This document shows, piece by piece, positions 51,790-60,521 of a DNA stretch of 64,000 bases. The notes beneath the pieces were generated by a model. The model ran no database searches. It saw nothing but the letters and a program-made list of their open reading frames with translations, and had not been told where the DNA came from. The DNA is taken from NCBI GenBank assembly GCA_021787595.1, contig JAJYLQ010000007.1, positions 62,001-126,000 on the forward strand. Reading direction: 5' to 3'. Source of the DNA: Chloroflexota bacterium. Lineage in GTDB: Bacteria; Chloroflexota; Anaerolineae; Anaerolineales; Villigracilaceae. The translations under genes and the position numbers were made by a program. Each line of letters starts with the position of its first letter. Position 1 is the first letter of the stretch.

Positions 51790-52029
51790 CTAACGTGAAA
51801 GCTTTGTTACCTGCGGGATCTTTGTGGCTTTCGAAATTAACCGCAGGGCTTCGTTGACAGCTTCGTCATTCGGGAACGCCTTCGCAATTTCAGGCTCCAG
51901 TACAACAACATTGCTCCCAATCCTGCGTTTGGGATCAAAACGTCCCTTTGGCACGATGGTCATTTTCGAGAGACCGTATTCCTCTCGCAATTCATAGTCA
52001 TCCTGCTTCTTCATAGAACTTTTCTTCAT
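51790..52029 (-). CDS. Small basic/acidic protein, possible antitoxin-like
   Basis: A 79-residue protein: DDYELREEYGLSKMTIVPKG and IGSNVVVLEPEIAKAFPNDE with VNEALRLI near the end. The N-terminal L-S-K-M and the C-terminal helix with N-E-A-L-R recall the BrnA/CopG-like antitoxin group, but no toxin gene is beside it, so I only note the resemblance. It lies between the inserted methylase and hutI. No good ribosome site; the start may be the second Met (52014). Confidence 0.55.
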   Translation of the reverse strand: MKKSSMKKQDDYELREEYGLSKMTIVPKGRFDPKRRIGSNVVVLEPEIAKAFPNDEAVNEALRLISKATKIPQVTKLSR

Positions 52030-52126
52030 TTTTTTGCCAGATATTCTTCTATTACAGCATTCGGCAAAGAATAATAACTGTGGTTAAATTGGACTGGATA
52101 CTGATCACTGATTACTGGATATCATA

Positions 52127-53401
52127 ATGCTCATCCATTCCGCATCCCAACTCCTGACTCTCAAAGGCGGCCCGCAGCGCGGACGCGCTCTCGGCACACT
52201 TGGCATCATCGAAAACGGTGCGGTCATCATCCGTGATGAAAAGATTGTCGCGGTTGGCACAACGGATGAATTACGCGCATCTTTTAAAGATGAACCAACT
52301 TTGGATGCGAGCGGATGTGTCATCATGCCGGGCTTCGTTGATCCGCACACGCATCTCATTTGGGCTGGCGACCGCGCCAATGAGTTCGAGATGAAGATGG
52401 CGGGCAAGCCCTATCTCGATATTCTCGCGGCGGGCGGCGGAATCATTTCAACTGTCAGGCAGACGCGCACAGCCTCCATCGAATCGCTGATCGCGCAGAC
52501 ACGTCCGCGGCTGTTTCGGATGTTCGCGCACGGCACGACCACCGTCGAAGCCAAGACCGGTTACGGACTGCAAACCGCGACCGAACTTCGCCTGCTCAAG
52601 GCGCTGCTGGCGCTCGAAGATGAATGTCCGATTGACATCGCCATCACGTTCCTCGGCGCGCACGCCATTGCGCCGGAATACAAAGATAATCCGCAAGGCT
52701 ACACCGATCTGGTTTGCGACACGATGCTGCCGACGGTACAGCAATGGTGGCAGACTCACGCGCCGCGGCTGCCTCTTCCGTTTGTGGATGTATTCTGCGA
52801 AGACCGCGCTTTCACGCTCGAACAATCGCGCCAAATCCTGACCCAGGCGCGGGCTTTGGGATTCCCGTTGAAGATCCACGCGGACGAGTTCGACAACCTC
52901 GGCGGCGCGTCGCTGGCCGTCGAGTTGGGCGCGGCCTCTGCGGACCATCTCGTGAAAACCTCGGACGCGGATATTGCCGCGCTTGCCAAATCGGATACGG
53001 TCGCGGTTTCACTTCCATGCACGCCGTTTGGACTCGCCGAACACGAATATACGCCTGCAAAAAAGATCATCGAAGCAGGTGGATTGCTTGCCCTCGCGAC
53101 CGATTGCAATCCCGGAACGAGTTGGAATGAGTCGATGCAATTTGCAATCGCGCTGGCCTGTCGCTATATGGGTTTGACGCCCGCGCAAGCCATCGCCGCC
53201 GCGACCATCAATTCCGCGCATGCCATTCGCAGGTCCGATTTGATCGGTTCGATTGAAGAAGGCAAGCAAGCGGACTTGTTGATTCTTAATATCCCCGATT
53301 ACCGTCACATCGGGTATCGTTATGGAACGAATCTCGTCAAGCAAGTGGTCAAGCGCGGCCATGTTTATTCGGTGGATGTAGGTTATTATCGGACTGCATA
53401 G
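52127..53401 (+). CDS. hutI: Imidazolonepropionase
   Basis: A 424-residue amidohydrolase. MPGFVDPHTHLIWAGDRANEF carries the HxH metal ligands (about 73). AKTGYGLQTATEL, LKIHADEFDNLGGA (about 250) and LATDCNPGTSWNES (about 325, the catalytic Asp) are diagnostic of HutI. It hydrolyses imidazolone-5-propanoate to N-formimidoyl-L-glutamate in histidine degradation. No other hut gene is in the window. It is preceded by an R-M insertion. A small membrane protein gene follows after 14 bases. Confidence 0.95.
   Translation: MLIHSASQLLTLKGGPQRGRALGTLGIIENGAVIIRDEKIVAVGTTDELRASFKDEPTLDASGCVIMPGFVDPHTHLIWAGDRANEFEMKMAGKPYLDILAAGGGIISTVRQTRTASIESLIAQTRPRLFRMFAHGTTTVEAKTGYGLQTATELRLLKALLALEDECPIDIAITFLGAHAIAPEYKDNPQGYTDLVCDTMLPTVQQWWQTHAPRLPLPFVDVFCEDRAFTLEQSRQILTQARALGFPLKIHADEFDNLGGASLAVELGAASADHLVKTSDADIAALAKSDTVAVSLPCTPFGLAEHEYTPAKKIIEAGGLLALATDCNPGTSWNESMQFAIALACRYMGLTPAQAIAAATINSAHAIRRSDLIGSIEEGKQADLLILNIPDYRHIGYRYGTNLVKQVVKRGHVYSVDVGYYRTA
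52139..52176. repeat. Right copy of the duplicated hutI 5' segment
   Basis: The authentic copy within hutI, TCCGCATCCCAACTCCTGAC onward. Compare 50698-50735. Two related stretches (about 51687 and 52101, CTGATTACTG.CCACTGGATA) share additional sequence before ATGCTCAT. Confidence 0.85.
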
Positions 53402-53415
53402 AAAGGAGTTCAGTT

Positions 53416-53604
53416 ATGTCCATTGATTTTTCGAGTCTCAGTTCCATCATTTGGATCATCGGTCTTCTCGTCGTCGTGATGATCGTCCTTGGCGTCCTGG
53501 GTTTCATCTTCAGGCATATCTTCCATTGGTTTGCGCGCGGCTGCGGGTGCATCGGAACGATCCTTGTGATCTTGATCGCCTTGCGCCTGCTGAGGGTTCT
53601 CTAA
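53416..53604 (+). CDS. Small membrane protein
   Basis: A 62-residue protein. One long membrane segment WIIGLLVVVMIVLGVLGFI (about 13-31) and a second hydrophobic tail GTILVILIALRLL. A CGC pair lies between them (RGCGCIG). AAAGGAGTTCAGTT precedes the ATG. Family unknown; it may be co-transcribed with hutI. Confidence 0.65.
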   Translation: MSIDFSSLSSIIWIIGLLVVVMIVLGVLGFIFRHIFHWFARGCGCIGTILVILIALRLLRVL

Positions 53605-54012
53605 CGTTTGCACATAAATTCAAAATTCAGATGTCGTTGCGAAGCAAGCTCCCATTGAGATGACGAGACTGCTCCGGGAAGGGCGCCTTCGGCGTCGCAG
53701 CGGCATGATAGACACATCCCGGCATATCTAAAATAACCCAGGTTGCCACCTTGCGGCGATCGTAAAAGATTTAACGCAATACTGAACTCTGTGTTCTTCA
53801 GCGTCGCGTTAAGAAGTCCCGCTCCAGACGTTTCAAGGAATGCAGGTGGCAGCTTACGTTGAGTACACCGGGGCGAACGGCGGATTACGCGGAAAAAATT
53901 AAAAAGAATCCGTGTGCTGAATCGCGGCAACTCCCAGAGAGCCAGATTAAATTTGGAGCGATCTTGTGCTGGATTTGATAAAATACCCGCCTGTCAACAA
54001 CTCGGAGGAAAC
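53605..54012. other. Intergenic region upstream of arginase
   Basis: About 410 bases. The left part (53632-53720) resembles a family-A element (ATGTCGTTGCGAAGC at the start). A fold-back at 53771-53812 pairs TTAACGC with GCGTTAA and, nested, CTGAA with TTCAG. I see no gene. GGAGGAAAC precedes the arginase ATG. Confidence 0.45.
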
Positions 54013-54915
54013 ATGCAAATTGATATTATTGGAATCCCGATTGATCTCGGCGCAGACCGCCGCGGCGTGGACATGGGTCCCAGCGCGATCCGTTACGCGC
54101 ATCTGCAAAAGAAACTCGAAGCGCTTGGTTACATCGTCGAAGACAAAGGCAACATCGAAGTGCCCATTGCCGAGATGTGTTCCATCCACGATCCAAAACT
54201 AAAATATATTGACTGCATCGTTCCGATGTCGCGGCGCGCGGCGGGCGCGGTTTCCACTTCGATGCAGGCCGGGCATTTTCCGCTGGTGCTGGGCGGCGAT
54301 CACAGCCTGTCCATCGGTTCGATCCGCGGCGCGGCCAGGTTCAAAAAGCTCGGCGTGATTTGGATCGATGCCCACGCGGATTTCAACACCGACAAAACCA
54401 CGCCGTCCGGGAACATTCACGGGATGCCGCTGGCCGCGCTGTGCGGACTCGGGGACGCGCGATTAACTCGATTGTGGGACGAGCCGCTTCCGGTCGCGGA
54501 CCCGGGGCGGGTTGCCATTATCGGAGCGCGGGATCTCGACGCGGGCGAAAAAGTCAACTTGCGCGAGGCCGGTGTGATGGTCATGGGCATGGAACAGATT
54601 GACCGCTTCGGGATGGTGGCCGTCATGGAGAAAGCCATCGAACACGTCTCCCGTGATACAGACGGCATTTATCTTTCATTCGACATGGACGCCATGGACC
54701 CGCGTCACGCGCCCGGCGTTGGGACGCCTGTCCCTGCCGGCCTGACCCAGCGCGAAGCGCACCTCGCCTGCGAGATGATTGCGGAAACCGGCAGGCTGAC
54801 CGGCATGGACATTGTCGAAGTCAATGCCATTCTCGATATCCAGAATCAAACTGGCGCGCTGGCGGCCGAATTTGTCTTGTCGGTGCTTGGAAAACGAATT
54901 TGGAACAGTGATTAG
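54013..54915 (+). CDS. rocF: Arginase
   Basis: A 300-residue ureohydrolase. The three metal-binding blocks are [12 protein letters not shown] (about 92-103), [13 protein letters not shown] (about 115-127) and [19 protein letters not shown] (about 220-238). [15 protein letters not shown] near the N-terminus favours arginase over agmatinase. It cleaves arginine to ornithine and urea. The open frame extends 99 bases upstream, but the ATG at 54013 with GGAGGAAAC is clear. Neighbours hutI and arginase are both catabolic, though not closely coupled. Confidence 0.94.
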   Translation: MQIDIIGIPIDLGADRRGVDMGPSAIRYAHLQKKLEALGYIVEDKGNIEVPIAEMCSIHDPKLKYIDCIVPMSRRAAGAVSTSMQAGHFPLVLGGDHSLSIGSIRGAARFKKLGVIWIDAHADFNTDKTTPSGNIHGMPLAALCGLGDARLTRLWDEPLPVADPGRVAIIGARDLDAGEKVNLREAGVMVMGMEQIDRFGMVAVMEKAIEHVSRDTDGIYLSFDMDAMDPRHAPGVGTPVPAGLTQREAHLACEMIAETGRLTGMDIVEVNAILDIQNQTGALAAEFVLSVLGKRIWNSD

Positions 54916-54950
54916 TTGGCAAAATTGTAAGAAAGCACTAAAATACACTT

Positions 54951-55580
54951 ATGAATGTTCCGCGCGGTCCATTGCTGATCGTGGAAGATACTGCAGATAC
55001 TCTCAACCTGTTAAGAGTAACGCTGGAGTTCAAAGGATATCGCGTGATAACCGCCCGCAACGGGCGCGAGGCCCTGGAGGCTGTTCAAAGGGAGCTCCCG
55101 GCTGTCATCATCACCGATATTTTGATGCCCGGGATGGACGGCTTTAGCCTTGTCCAGAGACTGCGGATCAATCCAGGGACACGCAATATCCCGGTCATTT
55201 TTCTGTCGGCCACTTATATTTCCCCGGAGGATAAGCAGTTCGCAATGACTCTGGGGGCGAGCCGCTTCATCGAAAAGCCAATTGATACTGAAGATTTTCT
55301 GAAAACGATTTCTGAATTATTCACGAAGGATACGCCCGAGTCGCCCCAGCCGCTGGACGAGCAGGAGTTTTATGAAGGCTACCAGAAGCGGTTGGAAGTG
55401 AAACTCCAGCACAAAGCGACACAAATCTCCCGGACCGAGCACTTGCTCGAAACCCTGCCGGAGGAAGAGAAGCCGCCCTTCAGGACGACTCTTCGCCAGG
55501 CTCGCGAGGAGCGCGAAGAGATCGAGCAGGAACTTGCCCAGATTCGCGAACTTCTCAGGAAAACTACGAAGTCCAAGTAA
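54951..55580 (+). CDS. Single-domain response regulator with coiled-coil tail
   Basis: A 209-residue protein. The receiver domain (1-125) has E12-D13, phosphorylation site D56 in ITDILMPGMDG, S86 and K108 (FIEKPIDTEDF). The remaining 80 residues are highly charged and helical, TLRQAREEREEIEQELAQIR, suggesting a coiled coil. No DNA-binding domain, so it likely signals through protein contacts. No kinase gene is adjacent. The stop overlaps the next start by one base (TAATG), coupling it to the inositol monophosphatase. Confidence 0.88.
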   Translation: MNVPRGPLLIVEDTADTLNLLRVTLEFKGYRVITARNGREALEAVQRELPAVIITDILMPGMDGFSLVQRLRINPGTRNIPVIFLSATYISPEDKQFAMTLGASRFIEKPIDTEDFLKTISELFTKDTPESPQPLDEQEFYEGYQKRLEVKLQHKATQISRTEHLLETLPEEEKPPFRTTLRQAREEREEIEQELAQIRELLRKTTKSK

Positions 55581-56362
55581 TGGCCCAACCCACAATATCC
55601 GAACTTGAGGAACTGGCCCGACGCGCCGGATCCATTTTGCGCCAGAGCTACAATAAAAAGCACCAGGTTTCTTACAAAGGTGTGATTGACCTCGTCACCG
55701 AAGCGGATCGCGCTTCGGAAGATTTCCTGCTGGGCGAAATCAACCAGCGCTGGCCCGGCAGTTATATTATGTCCGAGGAAAGCGGCGTAACGCAGGGAAG
55801 CAACGGCTTGAGCTGGTTCGTTGATCCGCTGGATGGAACGGTCAATTATGCCCATCACATTCCAATCTTTTCGGTCTCCATTGCGTATGCTCATCAAGGA
55901 GTCCTGCAGCTCGGCGTTGTCTACGACCCCATGCGCGATGAAATGTTTGCGGGGGAACGCGGCAGGGGCGCGCGGCTGAATGGGAATCCGATTCACGCAA
56001 CGGACCAGACCGAGCTGCAAAAGAGTCTGCTGGTCACGGGTTTTCCGTATGATGCGTGGAATACGAAACAAAACAACTTCGACAACTTCATCCGTTTTGC
56101 AAAGCTGACTCAGGGGGTGCGCCGTCTCGGGTCCGCGGCGCTGGACGCGTCGTATGTCGCGGCGGGCCGCTTCGATGGCTTCTGGGAACTTTCTCTCAAG
56201 CCGTGGGATGTGGCGGCTGGCGGTCTGATCGCCCTGGAAGCGGGGGCGAAAGTCACCAACATCCGCGGCGGCGAGGATTATTTATCCCCGCCGCAATCCA
56301 TCATCGCCGCGGCGCCCGGCATCCATTCGGAAATAATCGAGAAGCTGGATTCGACCGATTAG
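55580..56362 (+). CDS. suhB: Inositol monophosphatase family protein
   Basis: A 260-residue protein. IMSEESG (about 65), WFVDPLDGTVNYAHHIPIFS (about 79, motif 1) and LKPWDVAAGGLIALEAGAKV (about 207, motif 2) are the metal-binding blocks of the family. It is likely to hydrolyse myo-inositol-1-phosphate or a related sugar phosphate, and SuhB also has regulatory roles in other bacteria. It is coupled to the response regulator upstream; no further inositol gene is seen. The next gene is the large regulator 77 bases on. Confidence 0.92.
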   Translation: MAQPTISELEELARRAGSILRQSYNKKHQVSYKGVIDLVTEADRASEDFLLGEINQRWPGSYIMSEESGVTQGSNGLSWFVDPLDGTVNYAHHIPIFSVSIAYAHQGVLQLGVVYDPMRDEMFAGERGRGARLNGNPIHATDQTELQKSLLVTGFPYDAWNTKQNNFDNFIRFAKLTQGVRRLGSAALDASYVAAGRFDGFWELSLKPWDVAAGGLIALEAGAKVTNIRGGEDYLSPPQSIIAAAPGIHSEIIEKLDSTD

Positions 56363-56439
56363 TGTTCTTATAAGTTGCAAAAAGCGAATATGGGTTCACG
56401 CTATCTGATTAAAACAGAAGCCGTAGACTGACGTGAACA

Positions 56440-59400
56440 ATGAATCCGTCCGACATTCCAATCAGCAAGACGAAGATCCTGCTTCCCAAGCGCCGCGCGG
56501 AACTGCTGACCCGCAAGCGGCTGCTCGACGCGTTGTATGAATTCCTCGACCGGAAGCTGATCCTGGTTTCCGCGCCTGCGGGGTATGGAAAAACCTCCCT
56601 CTTGATTGACCTGGCGCACCACAGCGACCTGCCGTTTTGCTGGCTGGCGCTCGATCCGCTCGACCGCGATCCGCAGCGTTTCATCGCTTATTTCATCGCC
56701 GCGCTGACCGAGCATTTTCGGCAGTTCGGCAGCCGCTCCCGATCCGTGTTGAACACGATGACCAGCCTGGAAAATGGGATGGAGCCGCTGCTGGTCACAT
56801 TGGTCAACGAGATTTATGACGACATCCACGAACACTTTGTCCTTGTGCTGGACGATTTTCATTTGCTGGACGATGTCCAGGCCATACAATATTTTGTGAA
56901 TCGATTCGCGCAGCTGGTTGGCGAAAATTGTCATTTGATTCTGTCTTCCCGCTCCCTGCCGGAACTTCAGGATTTAACGCTGCTGGTCGCCCGCGAACAA
57001 GTCGGCGGCCTGGATTTTTCGGACCTCACGTTCACGCCGGAGGAAATTCAGGCGCTCCTGGCGCAGAATCAACAGATCCGCCTTTCAGACGATGACGCGC
57101 AGAAATTGATCGAGGCCACGGAGGGCTGGATCACCGGCCTGCAATTTACAGATTTGAACCAGCTGCAGTCCGGCGGGTTAAATTTCCAGCCATCTCACGC
57201 GGTCGGAATCAGCGTCTTTGATTACCTCGGCGAACAGGTGATCGAACATCAAACCGAGGCGCTGCAGTTGTTCCTTCTGCGCAGTTCCCTGCTTGAAGAG
57301 TTCGACTCCAAATTATGTGAAGCTGTGTTGGCTCCGTTATATCCTGAAAGCCAAAACTGGTCGAAGCTGATCGAAACGATCCTCCAGAAAAACCTGTTTG
57401 CCCTGCCGGTGGGGACGAATGGTCAATGGATTCGTTATCACCATCTGTTCCGCGATTATTTGCAGGAACGGATGCGCGGCGAGCGCCCCGATGAGGTCTT
57501 TCCCATTTTGGGAAGGCTGGCGCAATTCCAGGAAAAACAGGGACAATGGGAAAGAGCCTACCAGCTTTACAAACAACTCGGTAATATGGATGCCCTGGCC
57601 GACATGATCGAGCGCGCCGGAATCCCCATGTACCAAAATGCGATGCTGACTTTGGAAAGTTGGCTGAAAGATTTGCCGCCGTCCATCGCGCAGAATCGCG
57701 CGGGGCTGCTGTCACTGAGAGGGGTAGTAGAAGCTGCAAAAGGGAATTTGATCGATGCCGTAGATTTGCTCTCGTCAGCAATAATAAAATTCCGGGAAGA
57801 GAATAATACTGGCGGTTTGGCTTTAGCTTTGGTTCGACTAGGTAACGCTCAACGGCTAATCGGAAAATATGTAGATGCGGTTAATAATGCTGATGAAGCA
57901 ATGCAACTTACCGCGGTCATAGATGACCTACAATGGATTTATGCTGATGCATTACGTCTTAAAGGAATCAGCATATTTCGGCAAGGTCTTGCTTTTCACT
58001 CACTAAATTATTTGAATCGCGCCTTGGATATCTATGTTCGAGTGAAAGATACTGCTACTATTCCAGTCTTATTAATGGAAACTGGTATGGTGGAAGGAGT
58101 AATGGGAAACTACAATGAAGCTAAGGCTTCTTATGAAAAGGCACTAGCCATCTGGCGGCAGGTAGGGAATCTTATATGGCAAGCAGGCTTACTAAACAAC
58201 TTGGCTTTCTTGTATCAGCAGCATGGAGAATATGAGCTCGCTGTCCAAAATTTTGAGGAAGGCTTGCTTTGTGCACAAAGGAGCGGCTACAAGCGTCTGG
58301 AAGCTTTAATTTATCTTAGTTTGGGCGACTTATATGGTGAAATAGAAGATTTTGAAATTGCGGAACAAAATTATGGTCGCGCAAGTAGACTCATCCGTCA
58401 ACTTAACGAACGTTTTCTGAACAACTATTCTGTTCTTGCACGTGCCAATTTGGCTCTTTCGAAAAAGGAGTTGTCTAATGCCCACTATATCCTTGATCAG
58501 GTTGATACTTCTATAAAAGCAAGTAATTCAAATTATGAGTATGGTCTTTATCAATTGCTGTGCGGGCGGCTTTTATTAGAGGAAGCTGGAGCTGAACAAG
58601 CAATTACAGTCTTGATGGAAGCCAAACATCATCTTGCGGAAGATGGGCGAGAAATGGAAGGCGTTTGGAGTCAATTATGGCTGGCTGTCGCTCAATTTCA
58701 AGTTGGTGATCTCATTGCCGCACGAGAAGGGATAAAACTCGTTGTGCAAGACCCCGCTCATATCAAACACTTTGCAATTGTTATTGCAAGACAATTAAAG
58801 GATCGATTGCAGACTTTGCAGGATGACCAAGAACTTAAGCCATTACTGCGCGGTCTGCTTGAAAAGGTAGACCGTCAAGCGAACCAATTGCCCCGTATTC
58901 GTAGGCAATTAAGACGTTTGGCGCAAACAATAGAGATCCCAACAGCTAGAATAACGATTCGCGCCTTTGGACAGGGGCAGGTGTGGGTCAATAGCAAGTT
59001 ATTAACAATGGCCGATTGGCAGACACAATCTGTTCGCGAGTTATTCTTCTACTTCTTGGCGCAAGATCGGCCAGCAACTAAAGAGAAAATCGGGGAAACG
59101 CTTTGGTCGGAGACCGATGAACCGGTCAAACTCAAATTGCGTTTCAAGAATGAGATTTATCGTCTGCGGCGCGCTGTAGGCCAGGATGCAATTCTGTTTG
59201 AGAATGATCGCTATCGATTCAACCCTGCCATTGATCATGAATATGATGTCGAAGCATTTGAGACTTATTTGTCCAGAGCGAGGGCTTCTTCAGCGCCTAT
59301 GGAGCAGATAGACTTTTATCAAAAAGCAGTTGCATTAGTACAAGGACATTATCTTGAAGATATCGGGGCGACGTGGATCTGGCCTGAACGCGAGCGCTTG

Positions 59401-59673
59401 AGTCAGTTATATCTCTCTGCTTTATTGGCATTAGCGGAGCTTCATACAAAAAATGCACAGATGCCGAAAGCTTTAGGCGTATGTCAGCGCGTCTTGGAAT
59501 ACGATCCGACTTTTGAAGCTGCCTATCGCTTAATTATGCAAATTTACTCTCGTATGGGAGATCGGGCATCTGTCATTTACACTTTTCAGGCGTGTGAGGA
59601 CGCGATGCGAAAGGCGTTTGATATGCCGCCATCGGAAGAAACAATGAGACTTCAGCGCGAGTTGCTCGCCTGA
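56440..59673 (+). CDS. Very large MalT/LuxR-type ATPase regulator with TPRs and C-terminal winged helix plus BTAD
   Basis: A 1077-residue protein. Domains in order: a MalT-like AAA/STAND ATPase (1-330) with VSAPAGYGKTSLLI (Walker A, about 43-56) and VLVLDDFHLLDDVQ (Walker B, about 134). TPR repeats follow (about 380-780; YEKALAIWRQVGNLIWQAGL and others). A winged-helix (SARP-type) DNA-binding region lies at about 835-920 (VRELFFYFLAQDRPATKEKI, LWSETDEPVKLKLRFKNEIY), and a BTAD domain at 930-1077. It should sense a ligand or peptide through TPRs and ATPase and activate transcription. The sequence after about 57720 is much more AT-rich than before it, so the gene is probably a hybrid. A terminator follows 24 bases after the stop, then a repeat-bearing promoter. 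Confidence 0.9.
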   Translation: MNPSDIPISKTKILLPKRRAELLTRKRLLDALYEFLDRKLILVSAPAGYGKTSLLIDLAHHSDLPFCWLALDPLDRDPQRFIAYFIAALTEHFRQFGSRSRSVLNTMTSLENGMEPLLVTLVNEIYDDIHEHFVLVLDDFHLLDDVQAIQYFVNRFAQLVGENCHLILSSRSLPELQDLTLLVAREQVGGLDFSDLTFTPEEIQALLAQNQQIRLSDDDAQKLIEATEGWITGLQFTDLNQLQSGGLNFQPSHAVGISVFDYLGEQVIEHQTEALQLFLLRSSLLEEFDSKLCEAVLAPLYPESQNWSKLIETILQKNLFALPVGTNGQWIRYHHLFRDYLQERMRGERPDEVFPILGRLAQFQEKQGQWERAYQLYKQLGNMDALADMIERAGIPMYQNAMLTLESWLKDLPPSIAQNRAGLLSLRGVVEAAKGNLIDAVDLLSSAIIKFREENNTGGLALALVRLGNAQRLIGKYVDAVNNADEAMQLTAVIDDLQWIYADALRLKGISIFRQGLAFHSLNYLNRALDIYVRVKDTATIPVLLMETGMVEGVMGNYNEAKASYEKALAIWRQVGNLIWQAGLLNNLAFLYQQHGEYELAVQNFEEGLLCAQRSGYKRLEALIYLSLGDLYGEIEDFEIAEQNYGRASRLIRQLNERFLNNYSVLARANLALSKKELSNAHYILDQVDTSIKASNSNYEYGLYQLLCGRLLLEEAGAEQAITVLMEAKHHLAEDGREMEGVWSQLWLAVAQFQVGDLIAAREGIKLVVQDPAHIKHFAIVIARQLKDRLQTLQDDQELKPLLRGLLEKVDRQANQLPRIRRQLRRLAQTIEIPTARITIRAFGQGQVWVNSKLLTMADWQTQSVRELFFYFLAQDRPATKEKIGETLWSETDEPVKLKLRFKNEIYRLRRAVGQDAILFENDRYRFNPAIDHEYDVEAFETYLSRARASSAPMEQIDFYQKAVALVQGHYLEDIGATWIWPERERLSQLYLSALLALAELHTKNAQMPKALGVCQRVLEYDPTFEAAYRLIMQIYSRMGDRASVIYTFQACEDAMRKAFDMPPSEETMRLQRELLA

Positions 59674-59696
59674 TTTAAGCCTGCATCGTTCCTTCA

Positions 59697-59724
59697 AAGC
59701 AGCCAGCAGAGGCTGCTTTTTTTA
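59697..59724 (+). terminator. Terminator of the large regulator gene
   Basis: Eight-base stem AAGCAGCC / GGCTGCTT with loop AGCAGA, followed by TTTTTTAATC. Confidence 0.88.
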
Positions 59725-59727
59725 ATC

Positions 59728-59765
59728 TTTTGAAGCCTGTTTTGAAGCCTGGGGGCTTGTATGAT
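59728..59765 (+). promoter_or_regulatory. Tandem 12-bp direct repeats before a -10 box (SARP-like operator)
   Basis: Two perfect copies of TTTTGAAGCCTG (59728-59739, 59740-59751) are followed by exactly 8 bases and then TATGAT (59760-59765). SARP-type activators bind direct repeats spaced about one helical turn that end 8 bp before the -10 box; here the period is 12 rather than 11. There is no recognisable -35 hexamer, as expected for an activated promoter. It lies just downstream of the BTAD regulator gene, which would be the cognate activator. Confidence 0.6.
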
Positions 59766-59798
59766 TTGATCATCGTTACAGAAGAAAGGATTATTCTC

Positions 59799-59942
59799 AT
59801 GAATAACAAATTTACCCGCTTTGCTCTTTTTGCCAGCAAAATCAATCGCCAGCACATTCAGTTGGCAGTGGCTATCCTTGTACTGGCTATGTTGGTTTTA
59901 GGTATCGGTGCTCCCGTTGACGGTGGTATCTCCCCTCATTAG
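59799..59942 (+). CDS. Short hydrophobic peptide, candidate secreted signal
   Basis: A 47-codon gene with GAAGAAAGGATTATTCTC upstream. It encodes a basic N-terminus (MNNKFTRFALFASKINRQHI), then a membrane segment (AVAILVLAMLVLGIG), then APVDGGISPH at the C-terminus. The design (positively charged start, one helix, short polar Gly/Pro-containing tail) is that of a membrane-inserted or exported peptide. It is the first gene after the SARP-like promoter. Its stop TAG is followed after three bases by a GTG start in the same frame, belonging to the next gene. Confidence 0.7.
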   Translation: MNNKFTRFALFASKINRQHIQLAVAILVLAMLVLGIGAPVDGGISPH

Positions 59943-59945
59943 CTC

Positions 59946-60521
59946 GTGCTTCTCCTCTTTGCCCTTGCCGCCGGGTTGTTGGTCGGTTTGGGATGGGCGC
60001 GCTGGCGTAAAGAGCCTTACCAGGCGCCTGCTGTACAGGCTTTATGGCTGGCTGTTGTCGCTTTCATTCCACAGTTGGTTATCGCCTATTTACCAGCCAG
60101 CCGCCATCTCCTGCCCGATTGGGCTGCCGCGTTAAGCCTGTCGCTGTCGCTGATCCTCTTCCTGGCGTTTGCGTGGCTTAACCGTCGTTTGCCGGGCATG
60201 CCGATCCTGCTCATCGGGTTGCTGCTCAACCTGGCGGTGATTCTAGCCAACGGCGGCTGGATGCCGATCAGCCCGGAAACAGCGAGCCGCCTTGCGGGTC
60301 CCGATGCGATCCGAACCGTCAGCTTGGGCAGCCGCATTGGGCAAAAAGACATCCTTCTGAGTCCGCAGGGTACGCGCTTGGAATTCCTGTCGGATCGCTT
60401 TCTCCTCCCGAACTGGCTGCCGTATCAAGCGGCCTTTAGCCTTGGGGACGTCTTTATCGCCGCGGGCATATTCTGGCTGCTCGCCAGGCCGACGTCAAAT
60501 ACGAAAAGAGTTGCTGCATGA
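59946..60521 (+). CDS. DUF5317-like membrane protein
   Basis: From the GTG at 59946 the protein has 191 residues. It starts LLLFALAAGLLVGLGWARWR, then three more hydrophobic segments (VALFIP-type, SLSLSLILFLAFAWL, LIGLLLNLAVILANGG) and an extracytoplasmic part with NGGWMPISPETASRLAGPDA and FLSDRFLLPNWLPYQAAFSL. The pattern is that of the DUF5317 family, known in Chloroflexota and Firmicutes and without assigned function. It is in frame with the preceding peptide, one stop apart, and overlaps the next gene as ATGA. It may process, export or sense the peptide. Confidence 0.72.
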   Translation: MLLLFALAAGLLVGLGWARWRKEPYQAPAVQALWLAVVAFIPQLVIAYLPASRHLLPDWAAALSLSLSLILFLAFAWLNRRLPGMPILLIGLLLNLAVILANGGWMPISPETASRLAGPDAIRTVSLGSRIGQKDILLSPQGTRLEFLSDRFLLPNWLPYQAAFSLGDVFIAAGIFWLLARPTSNTKRVAA

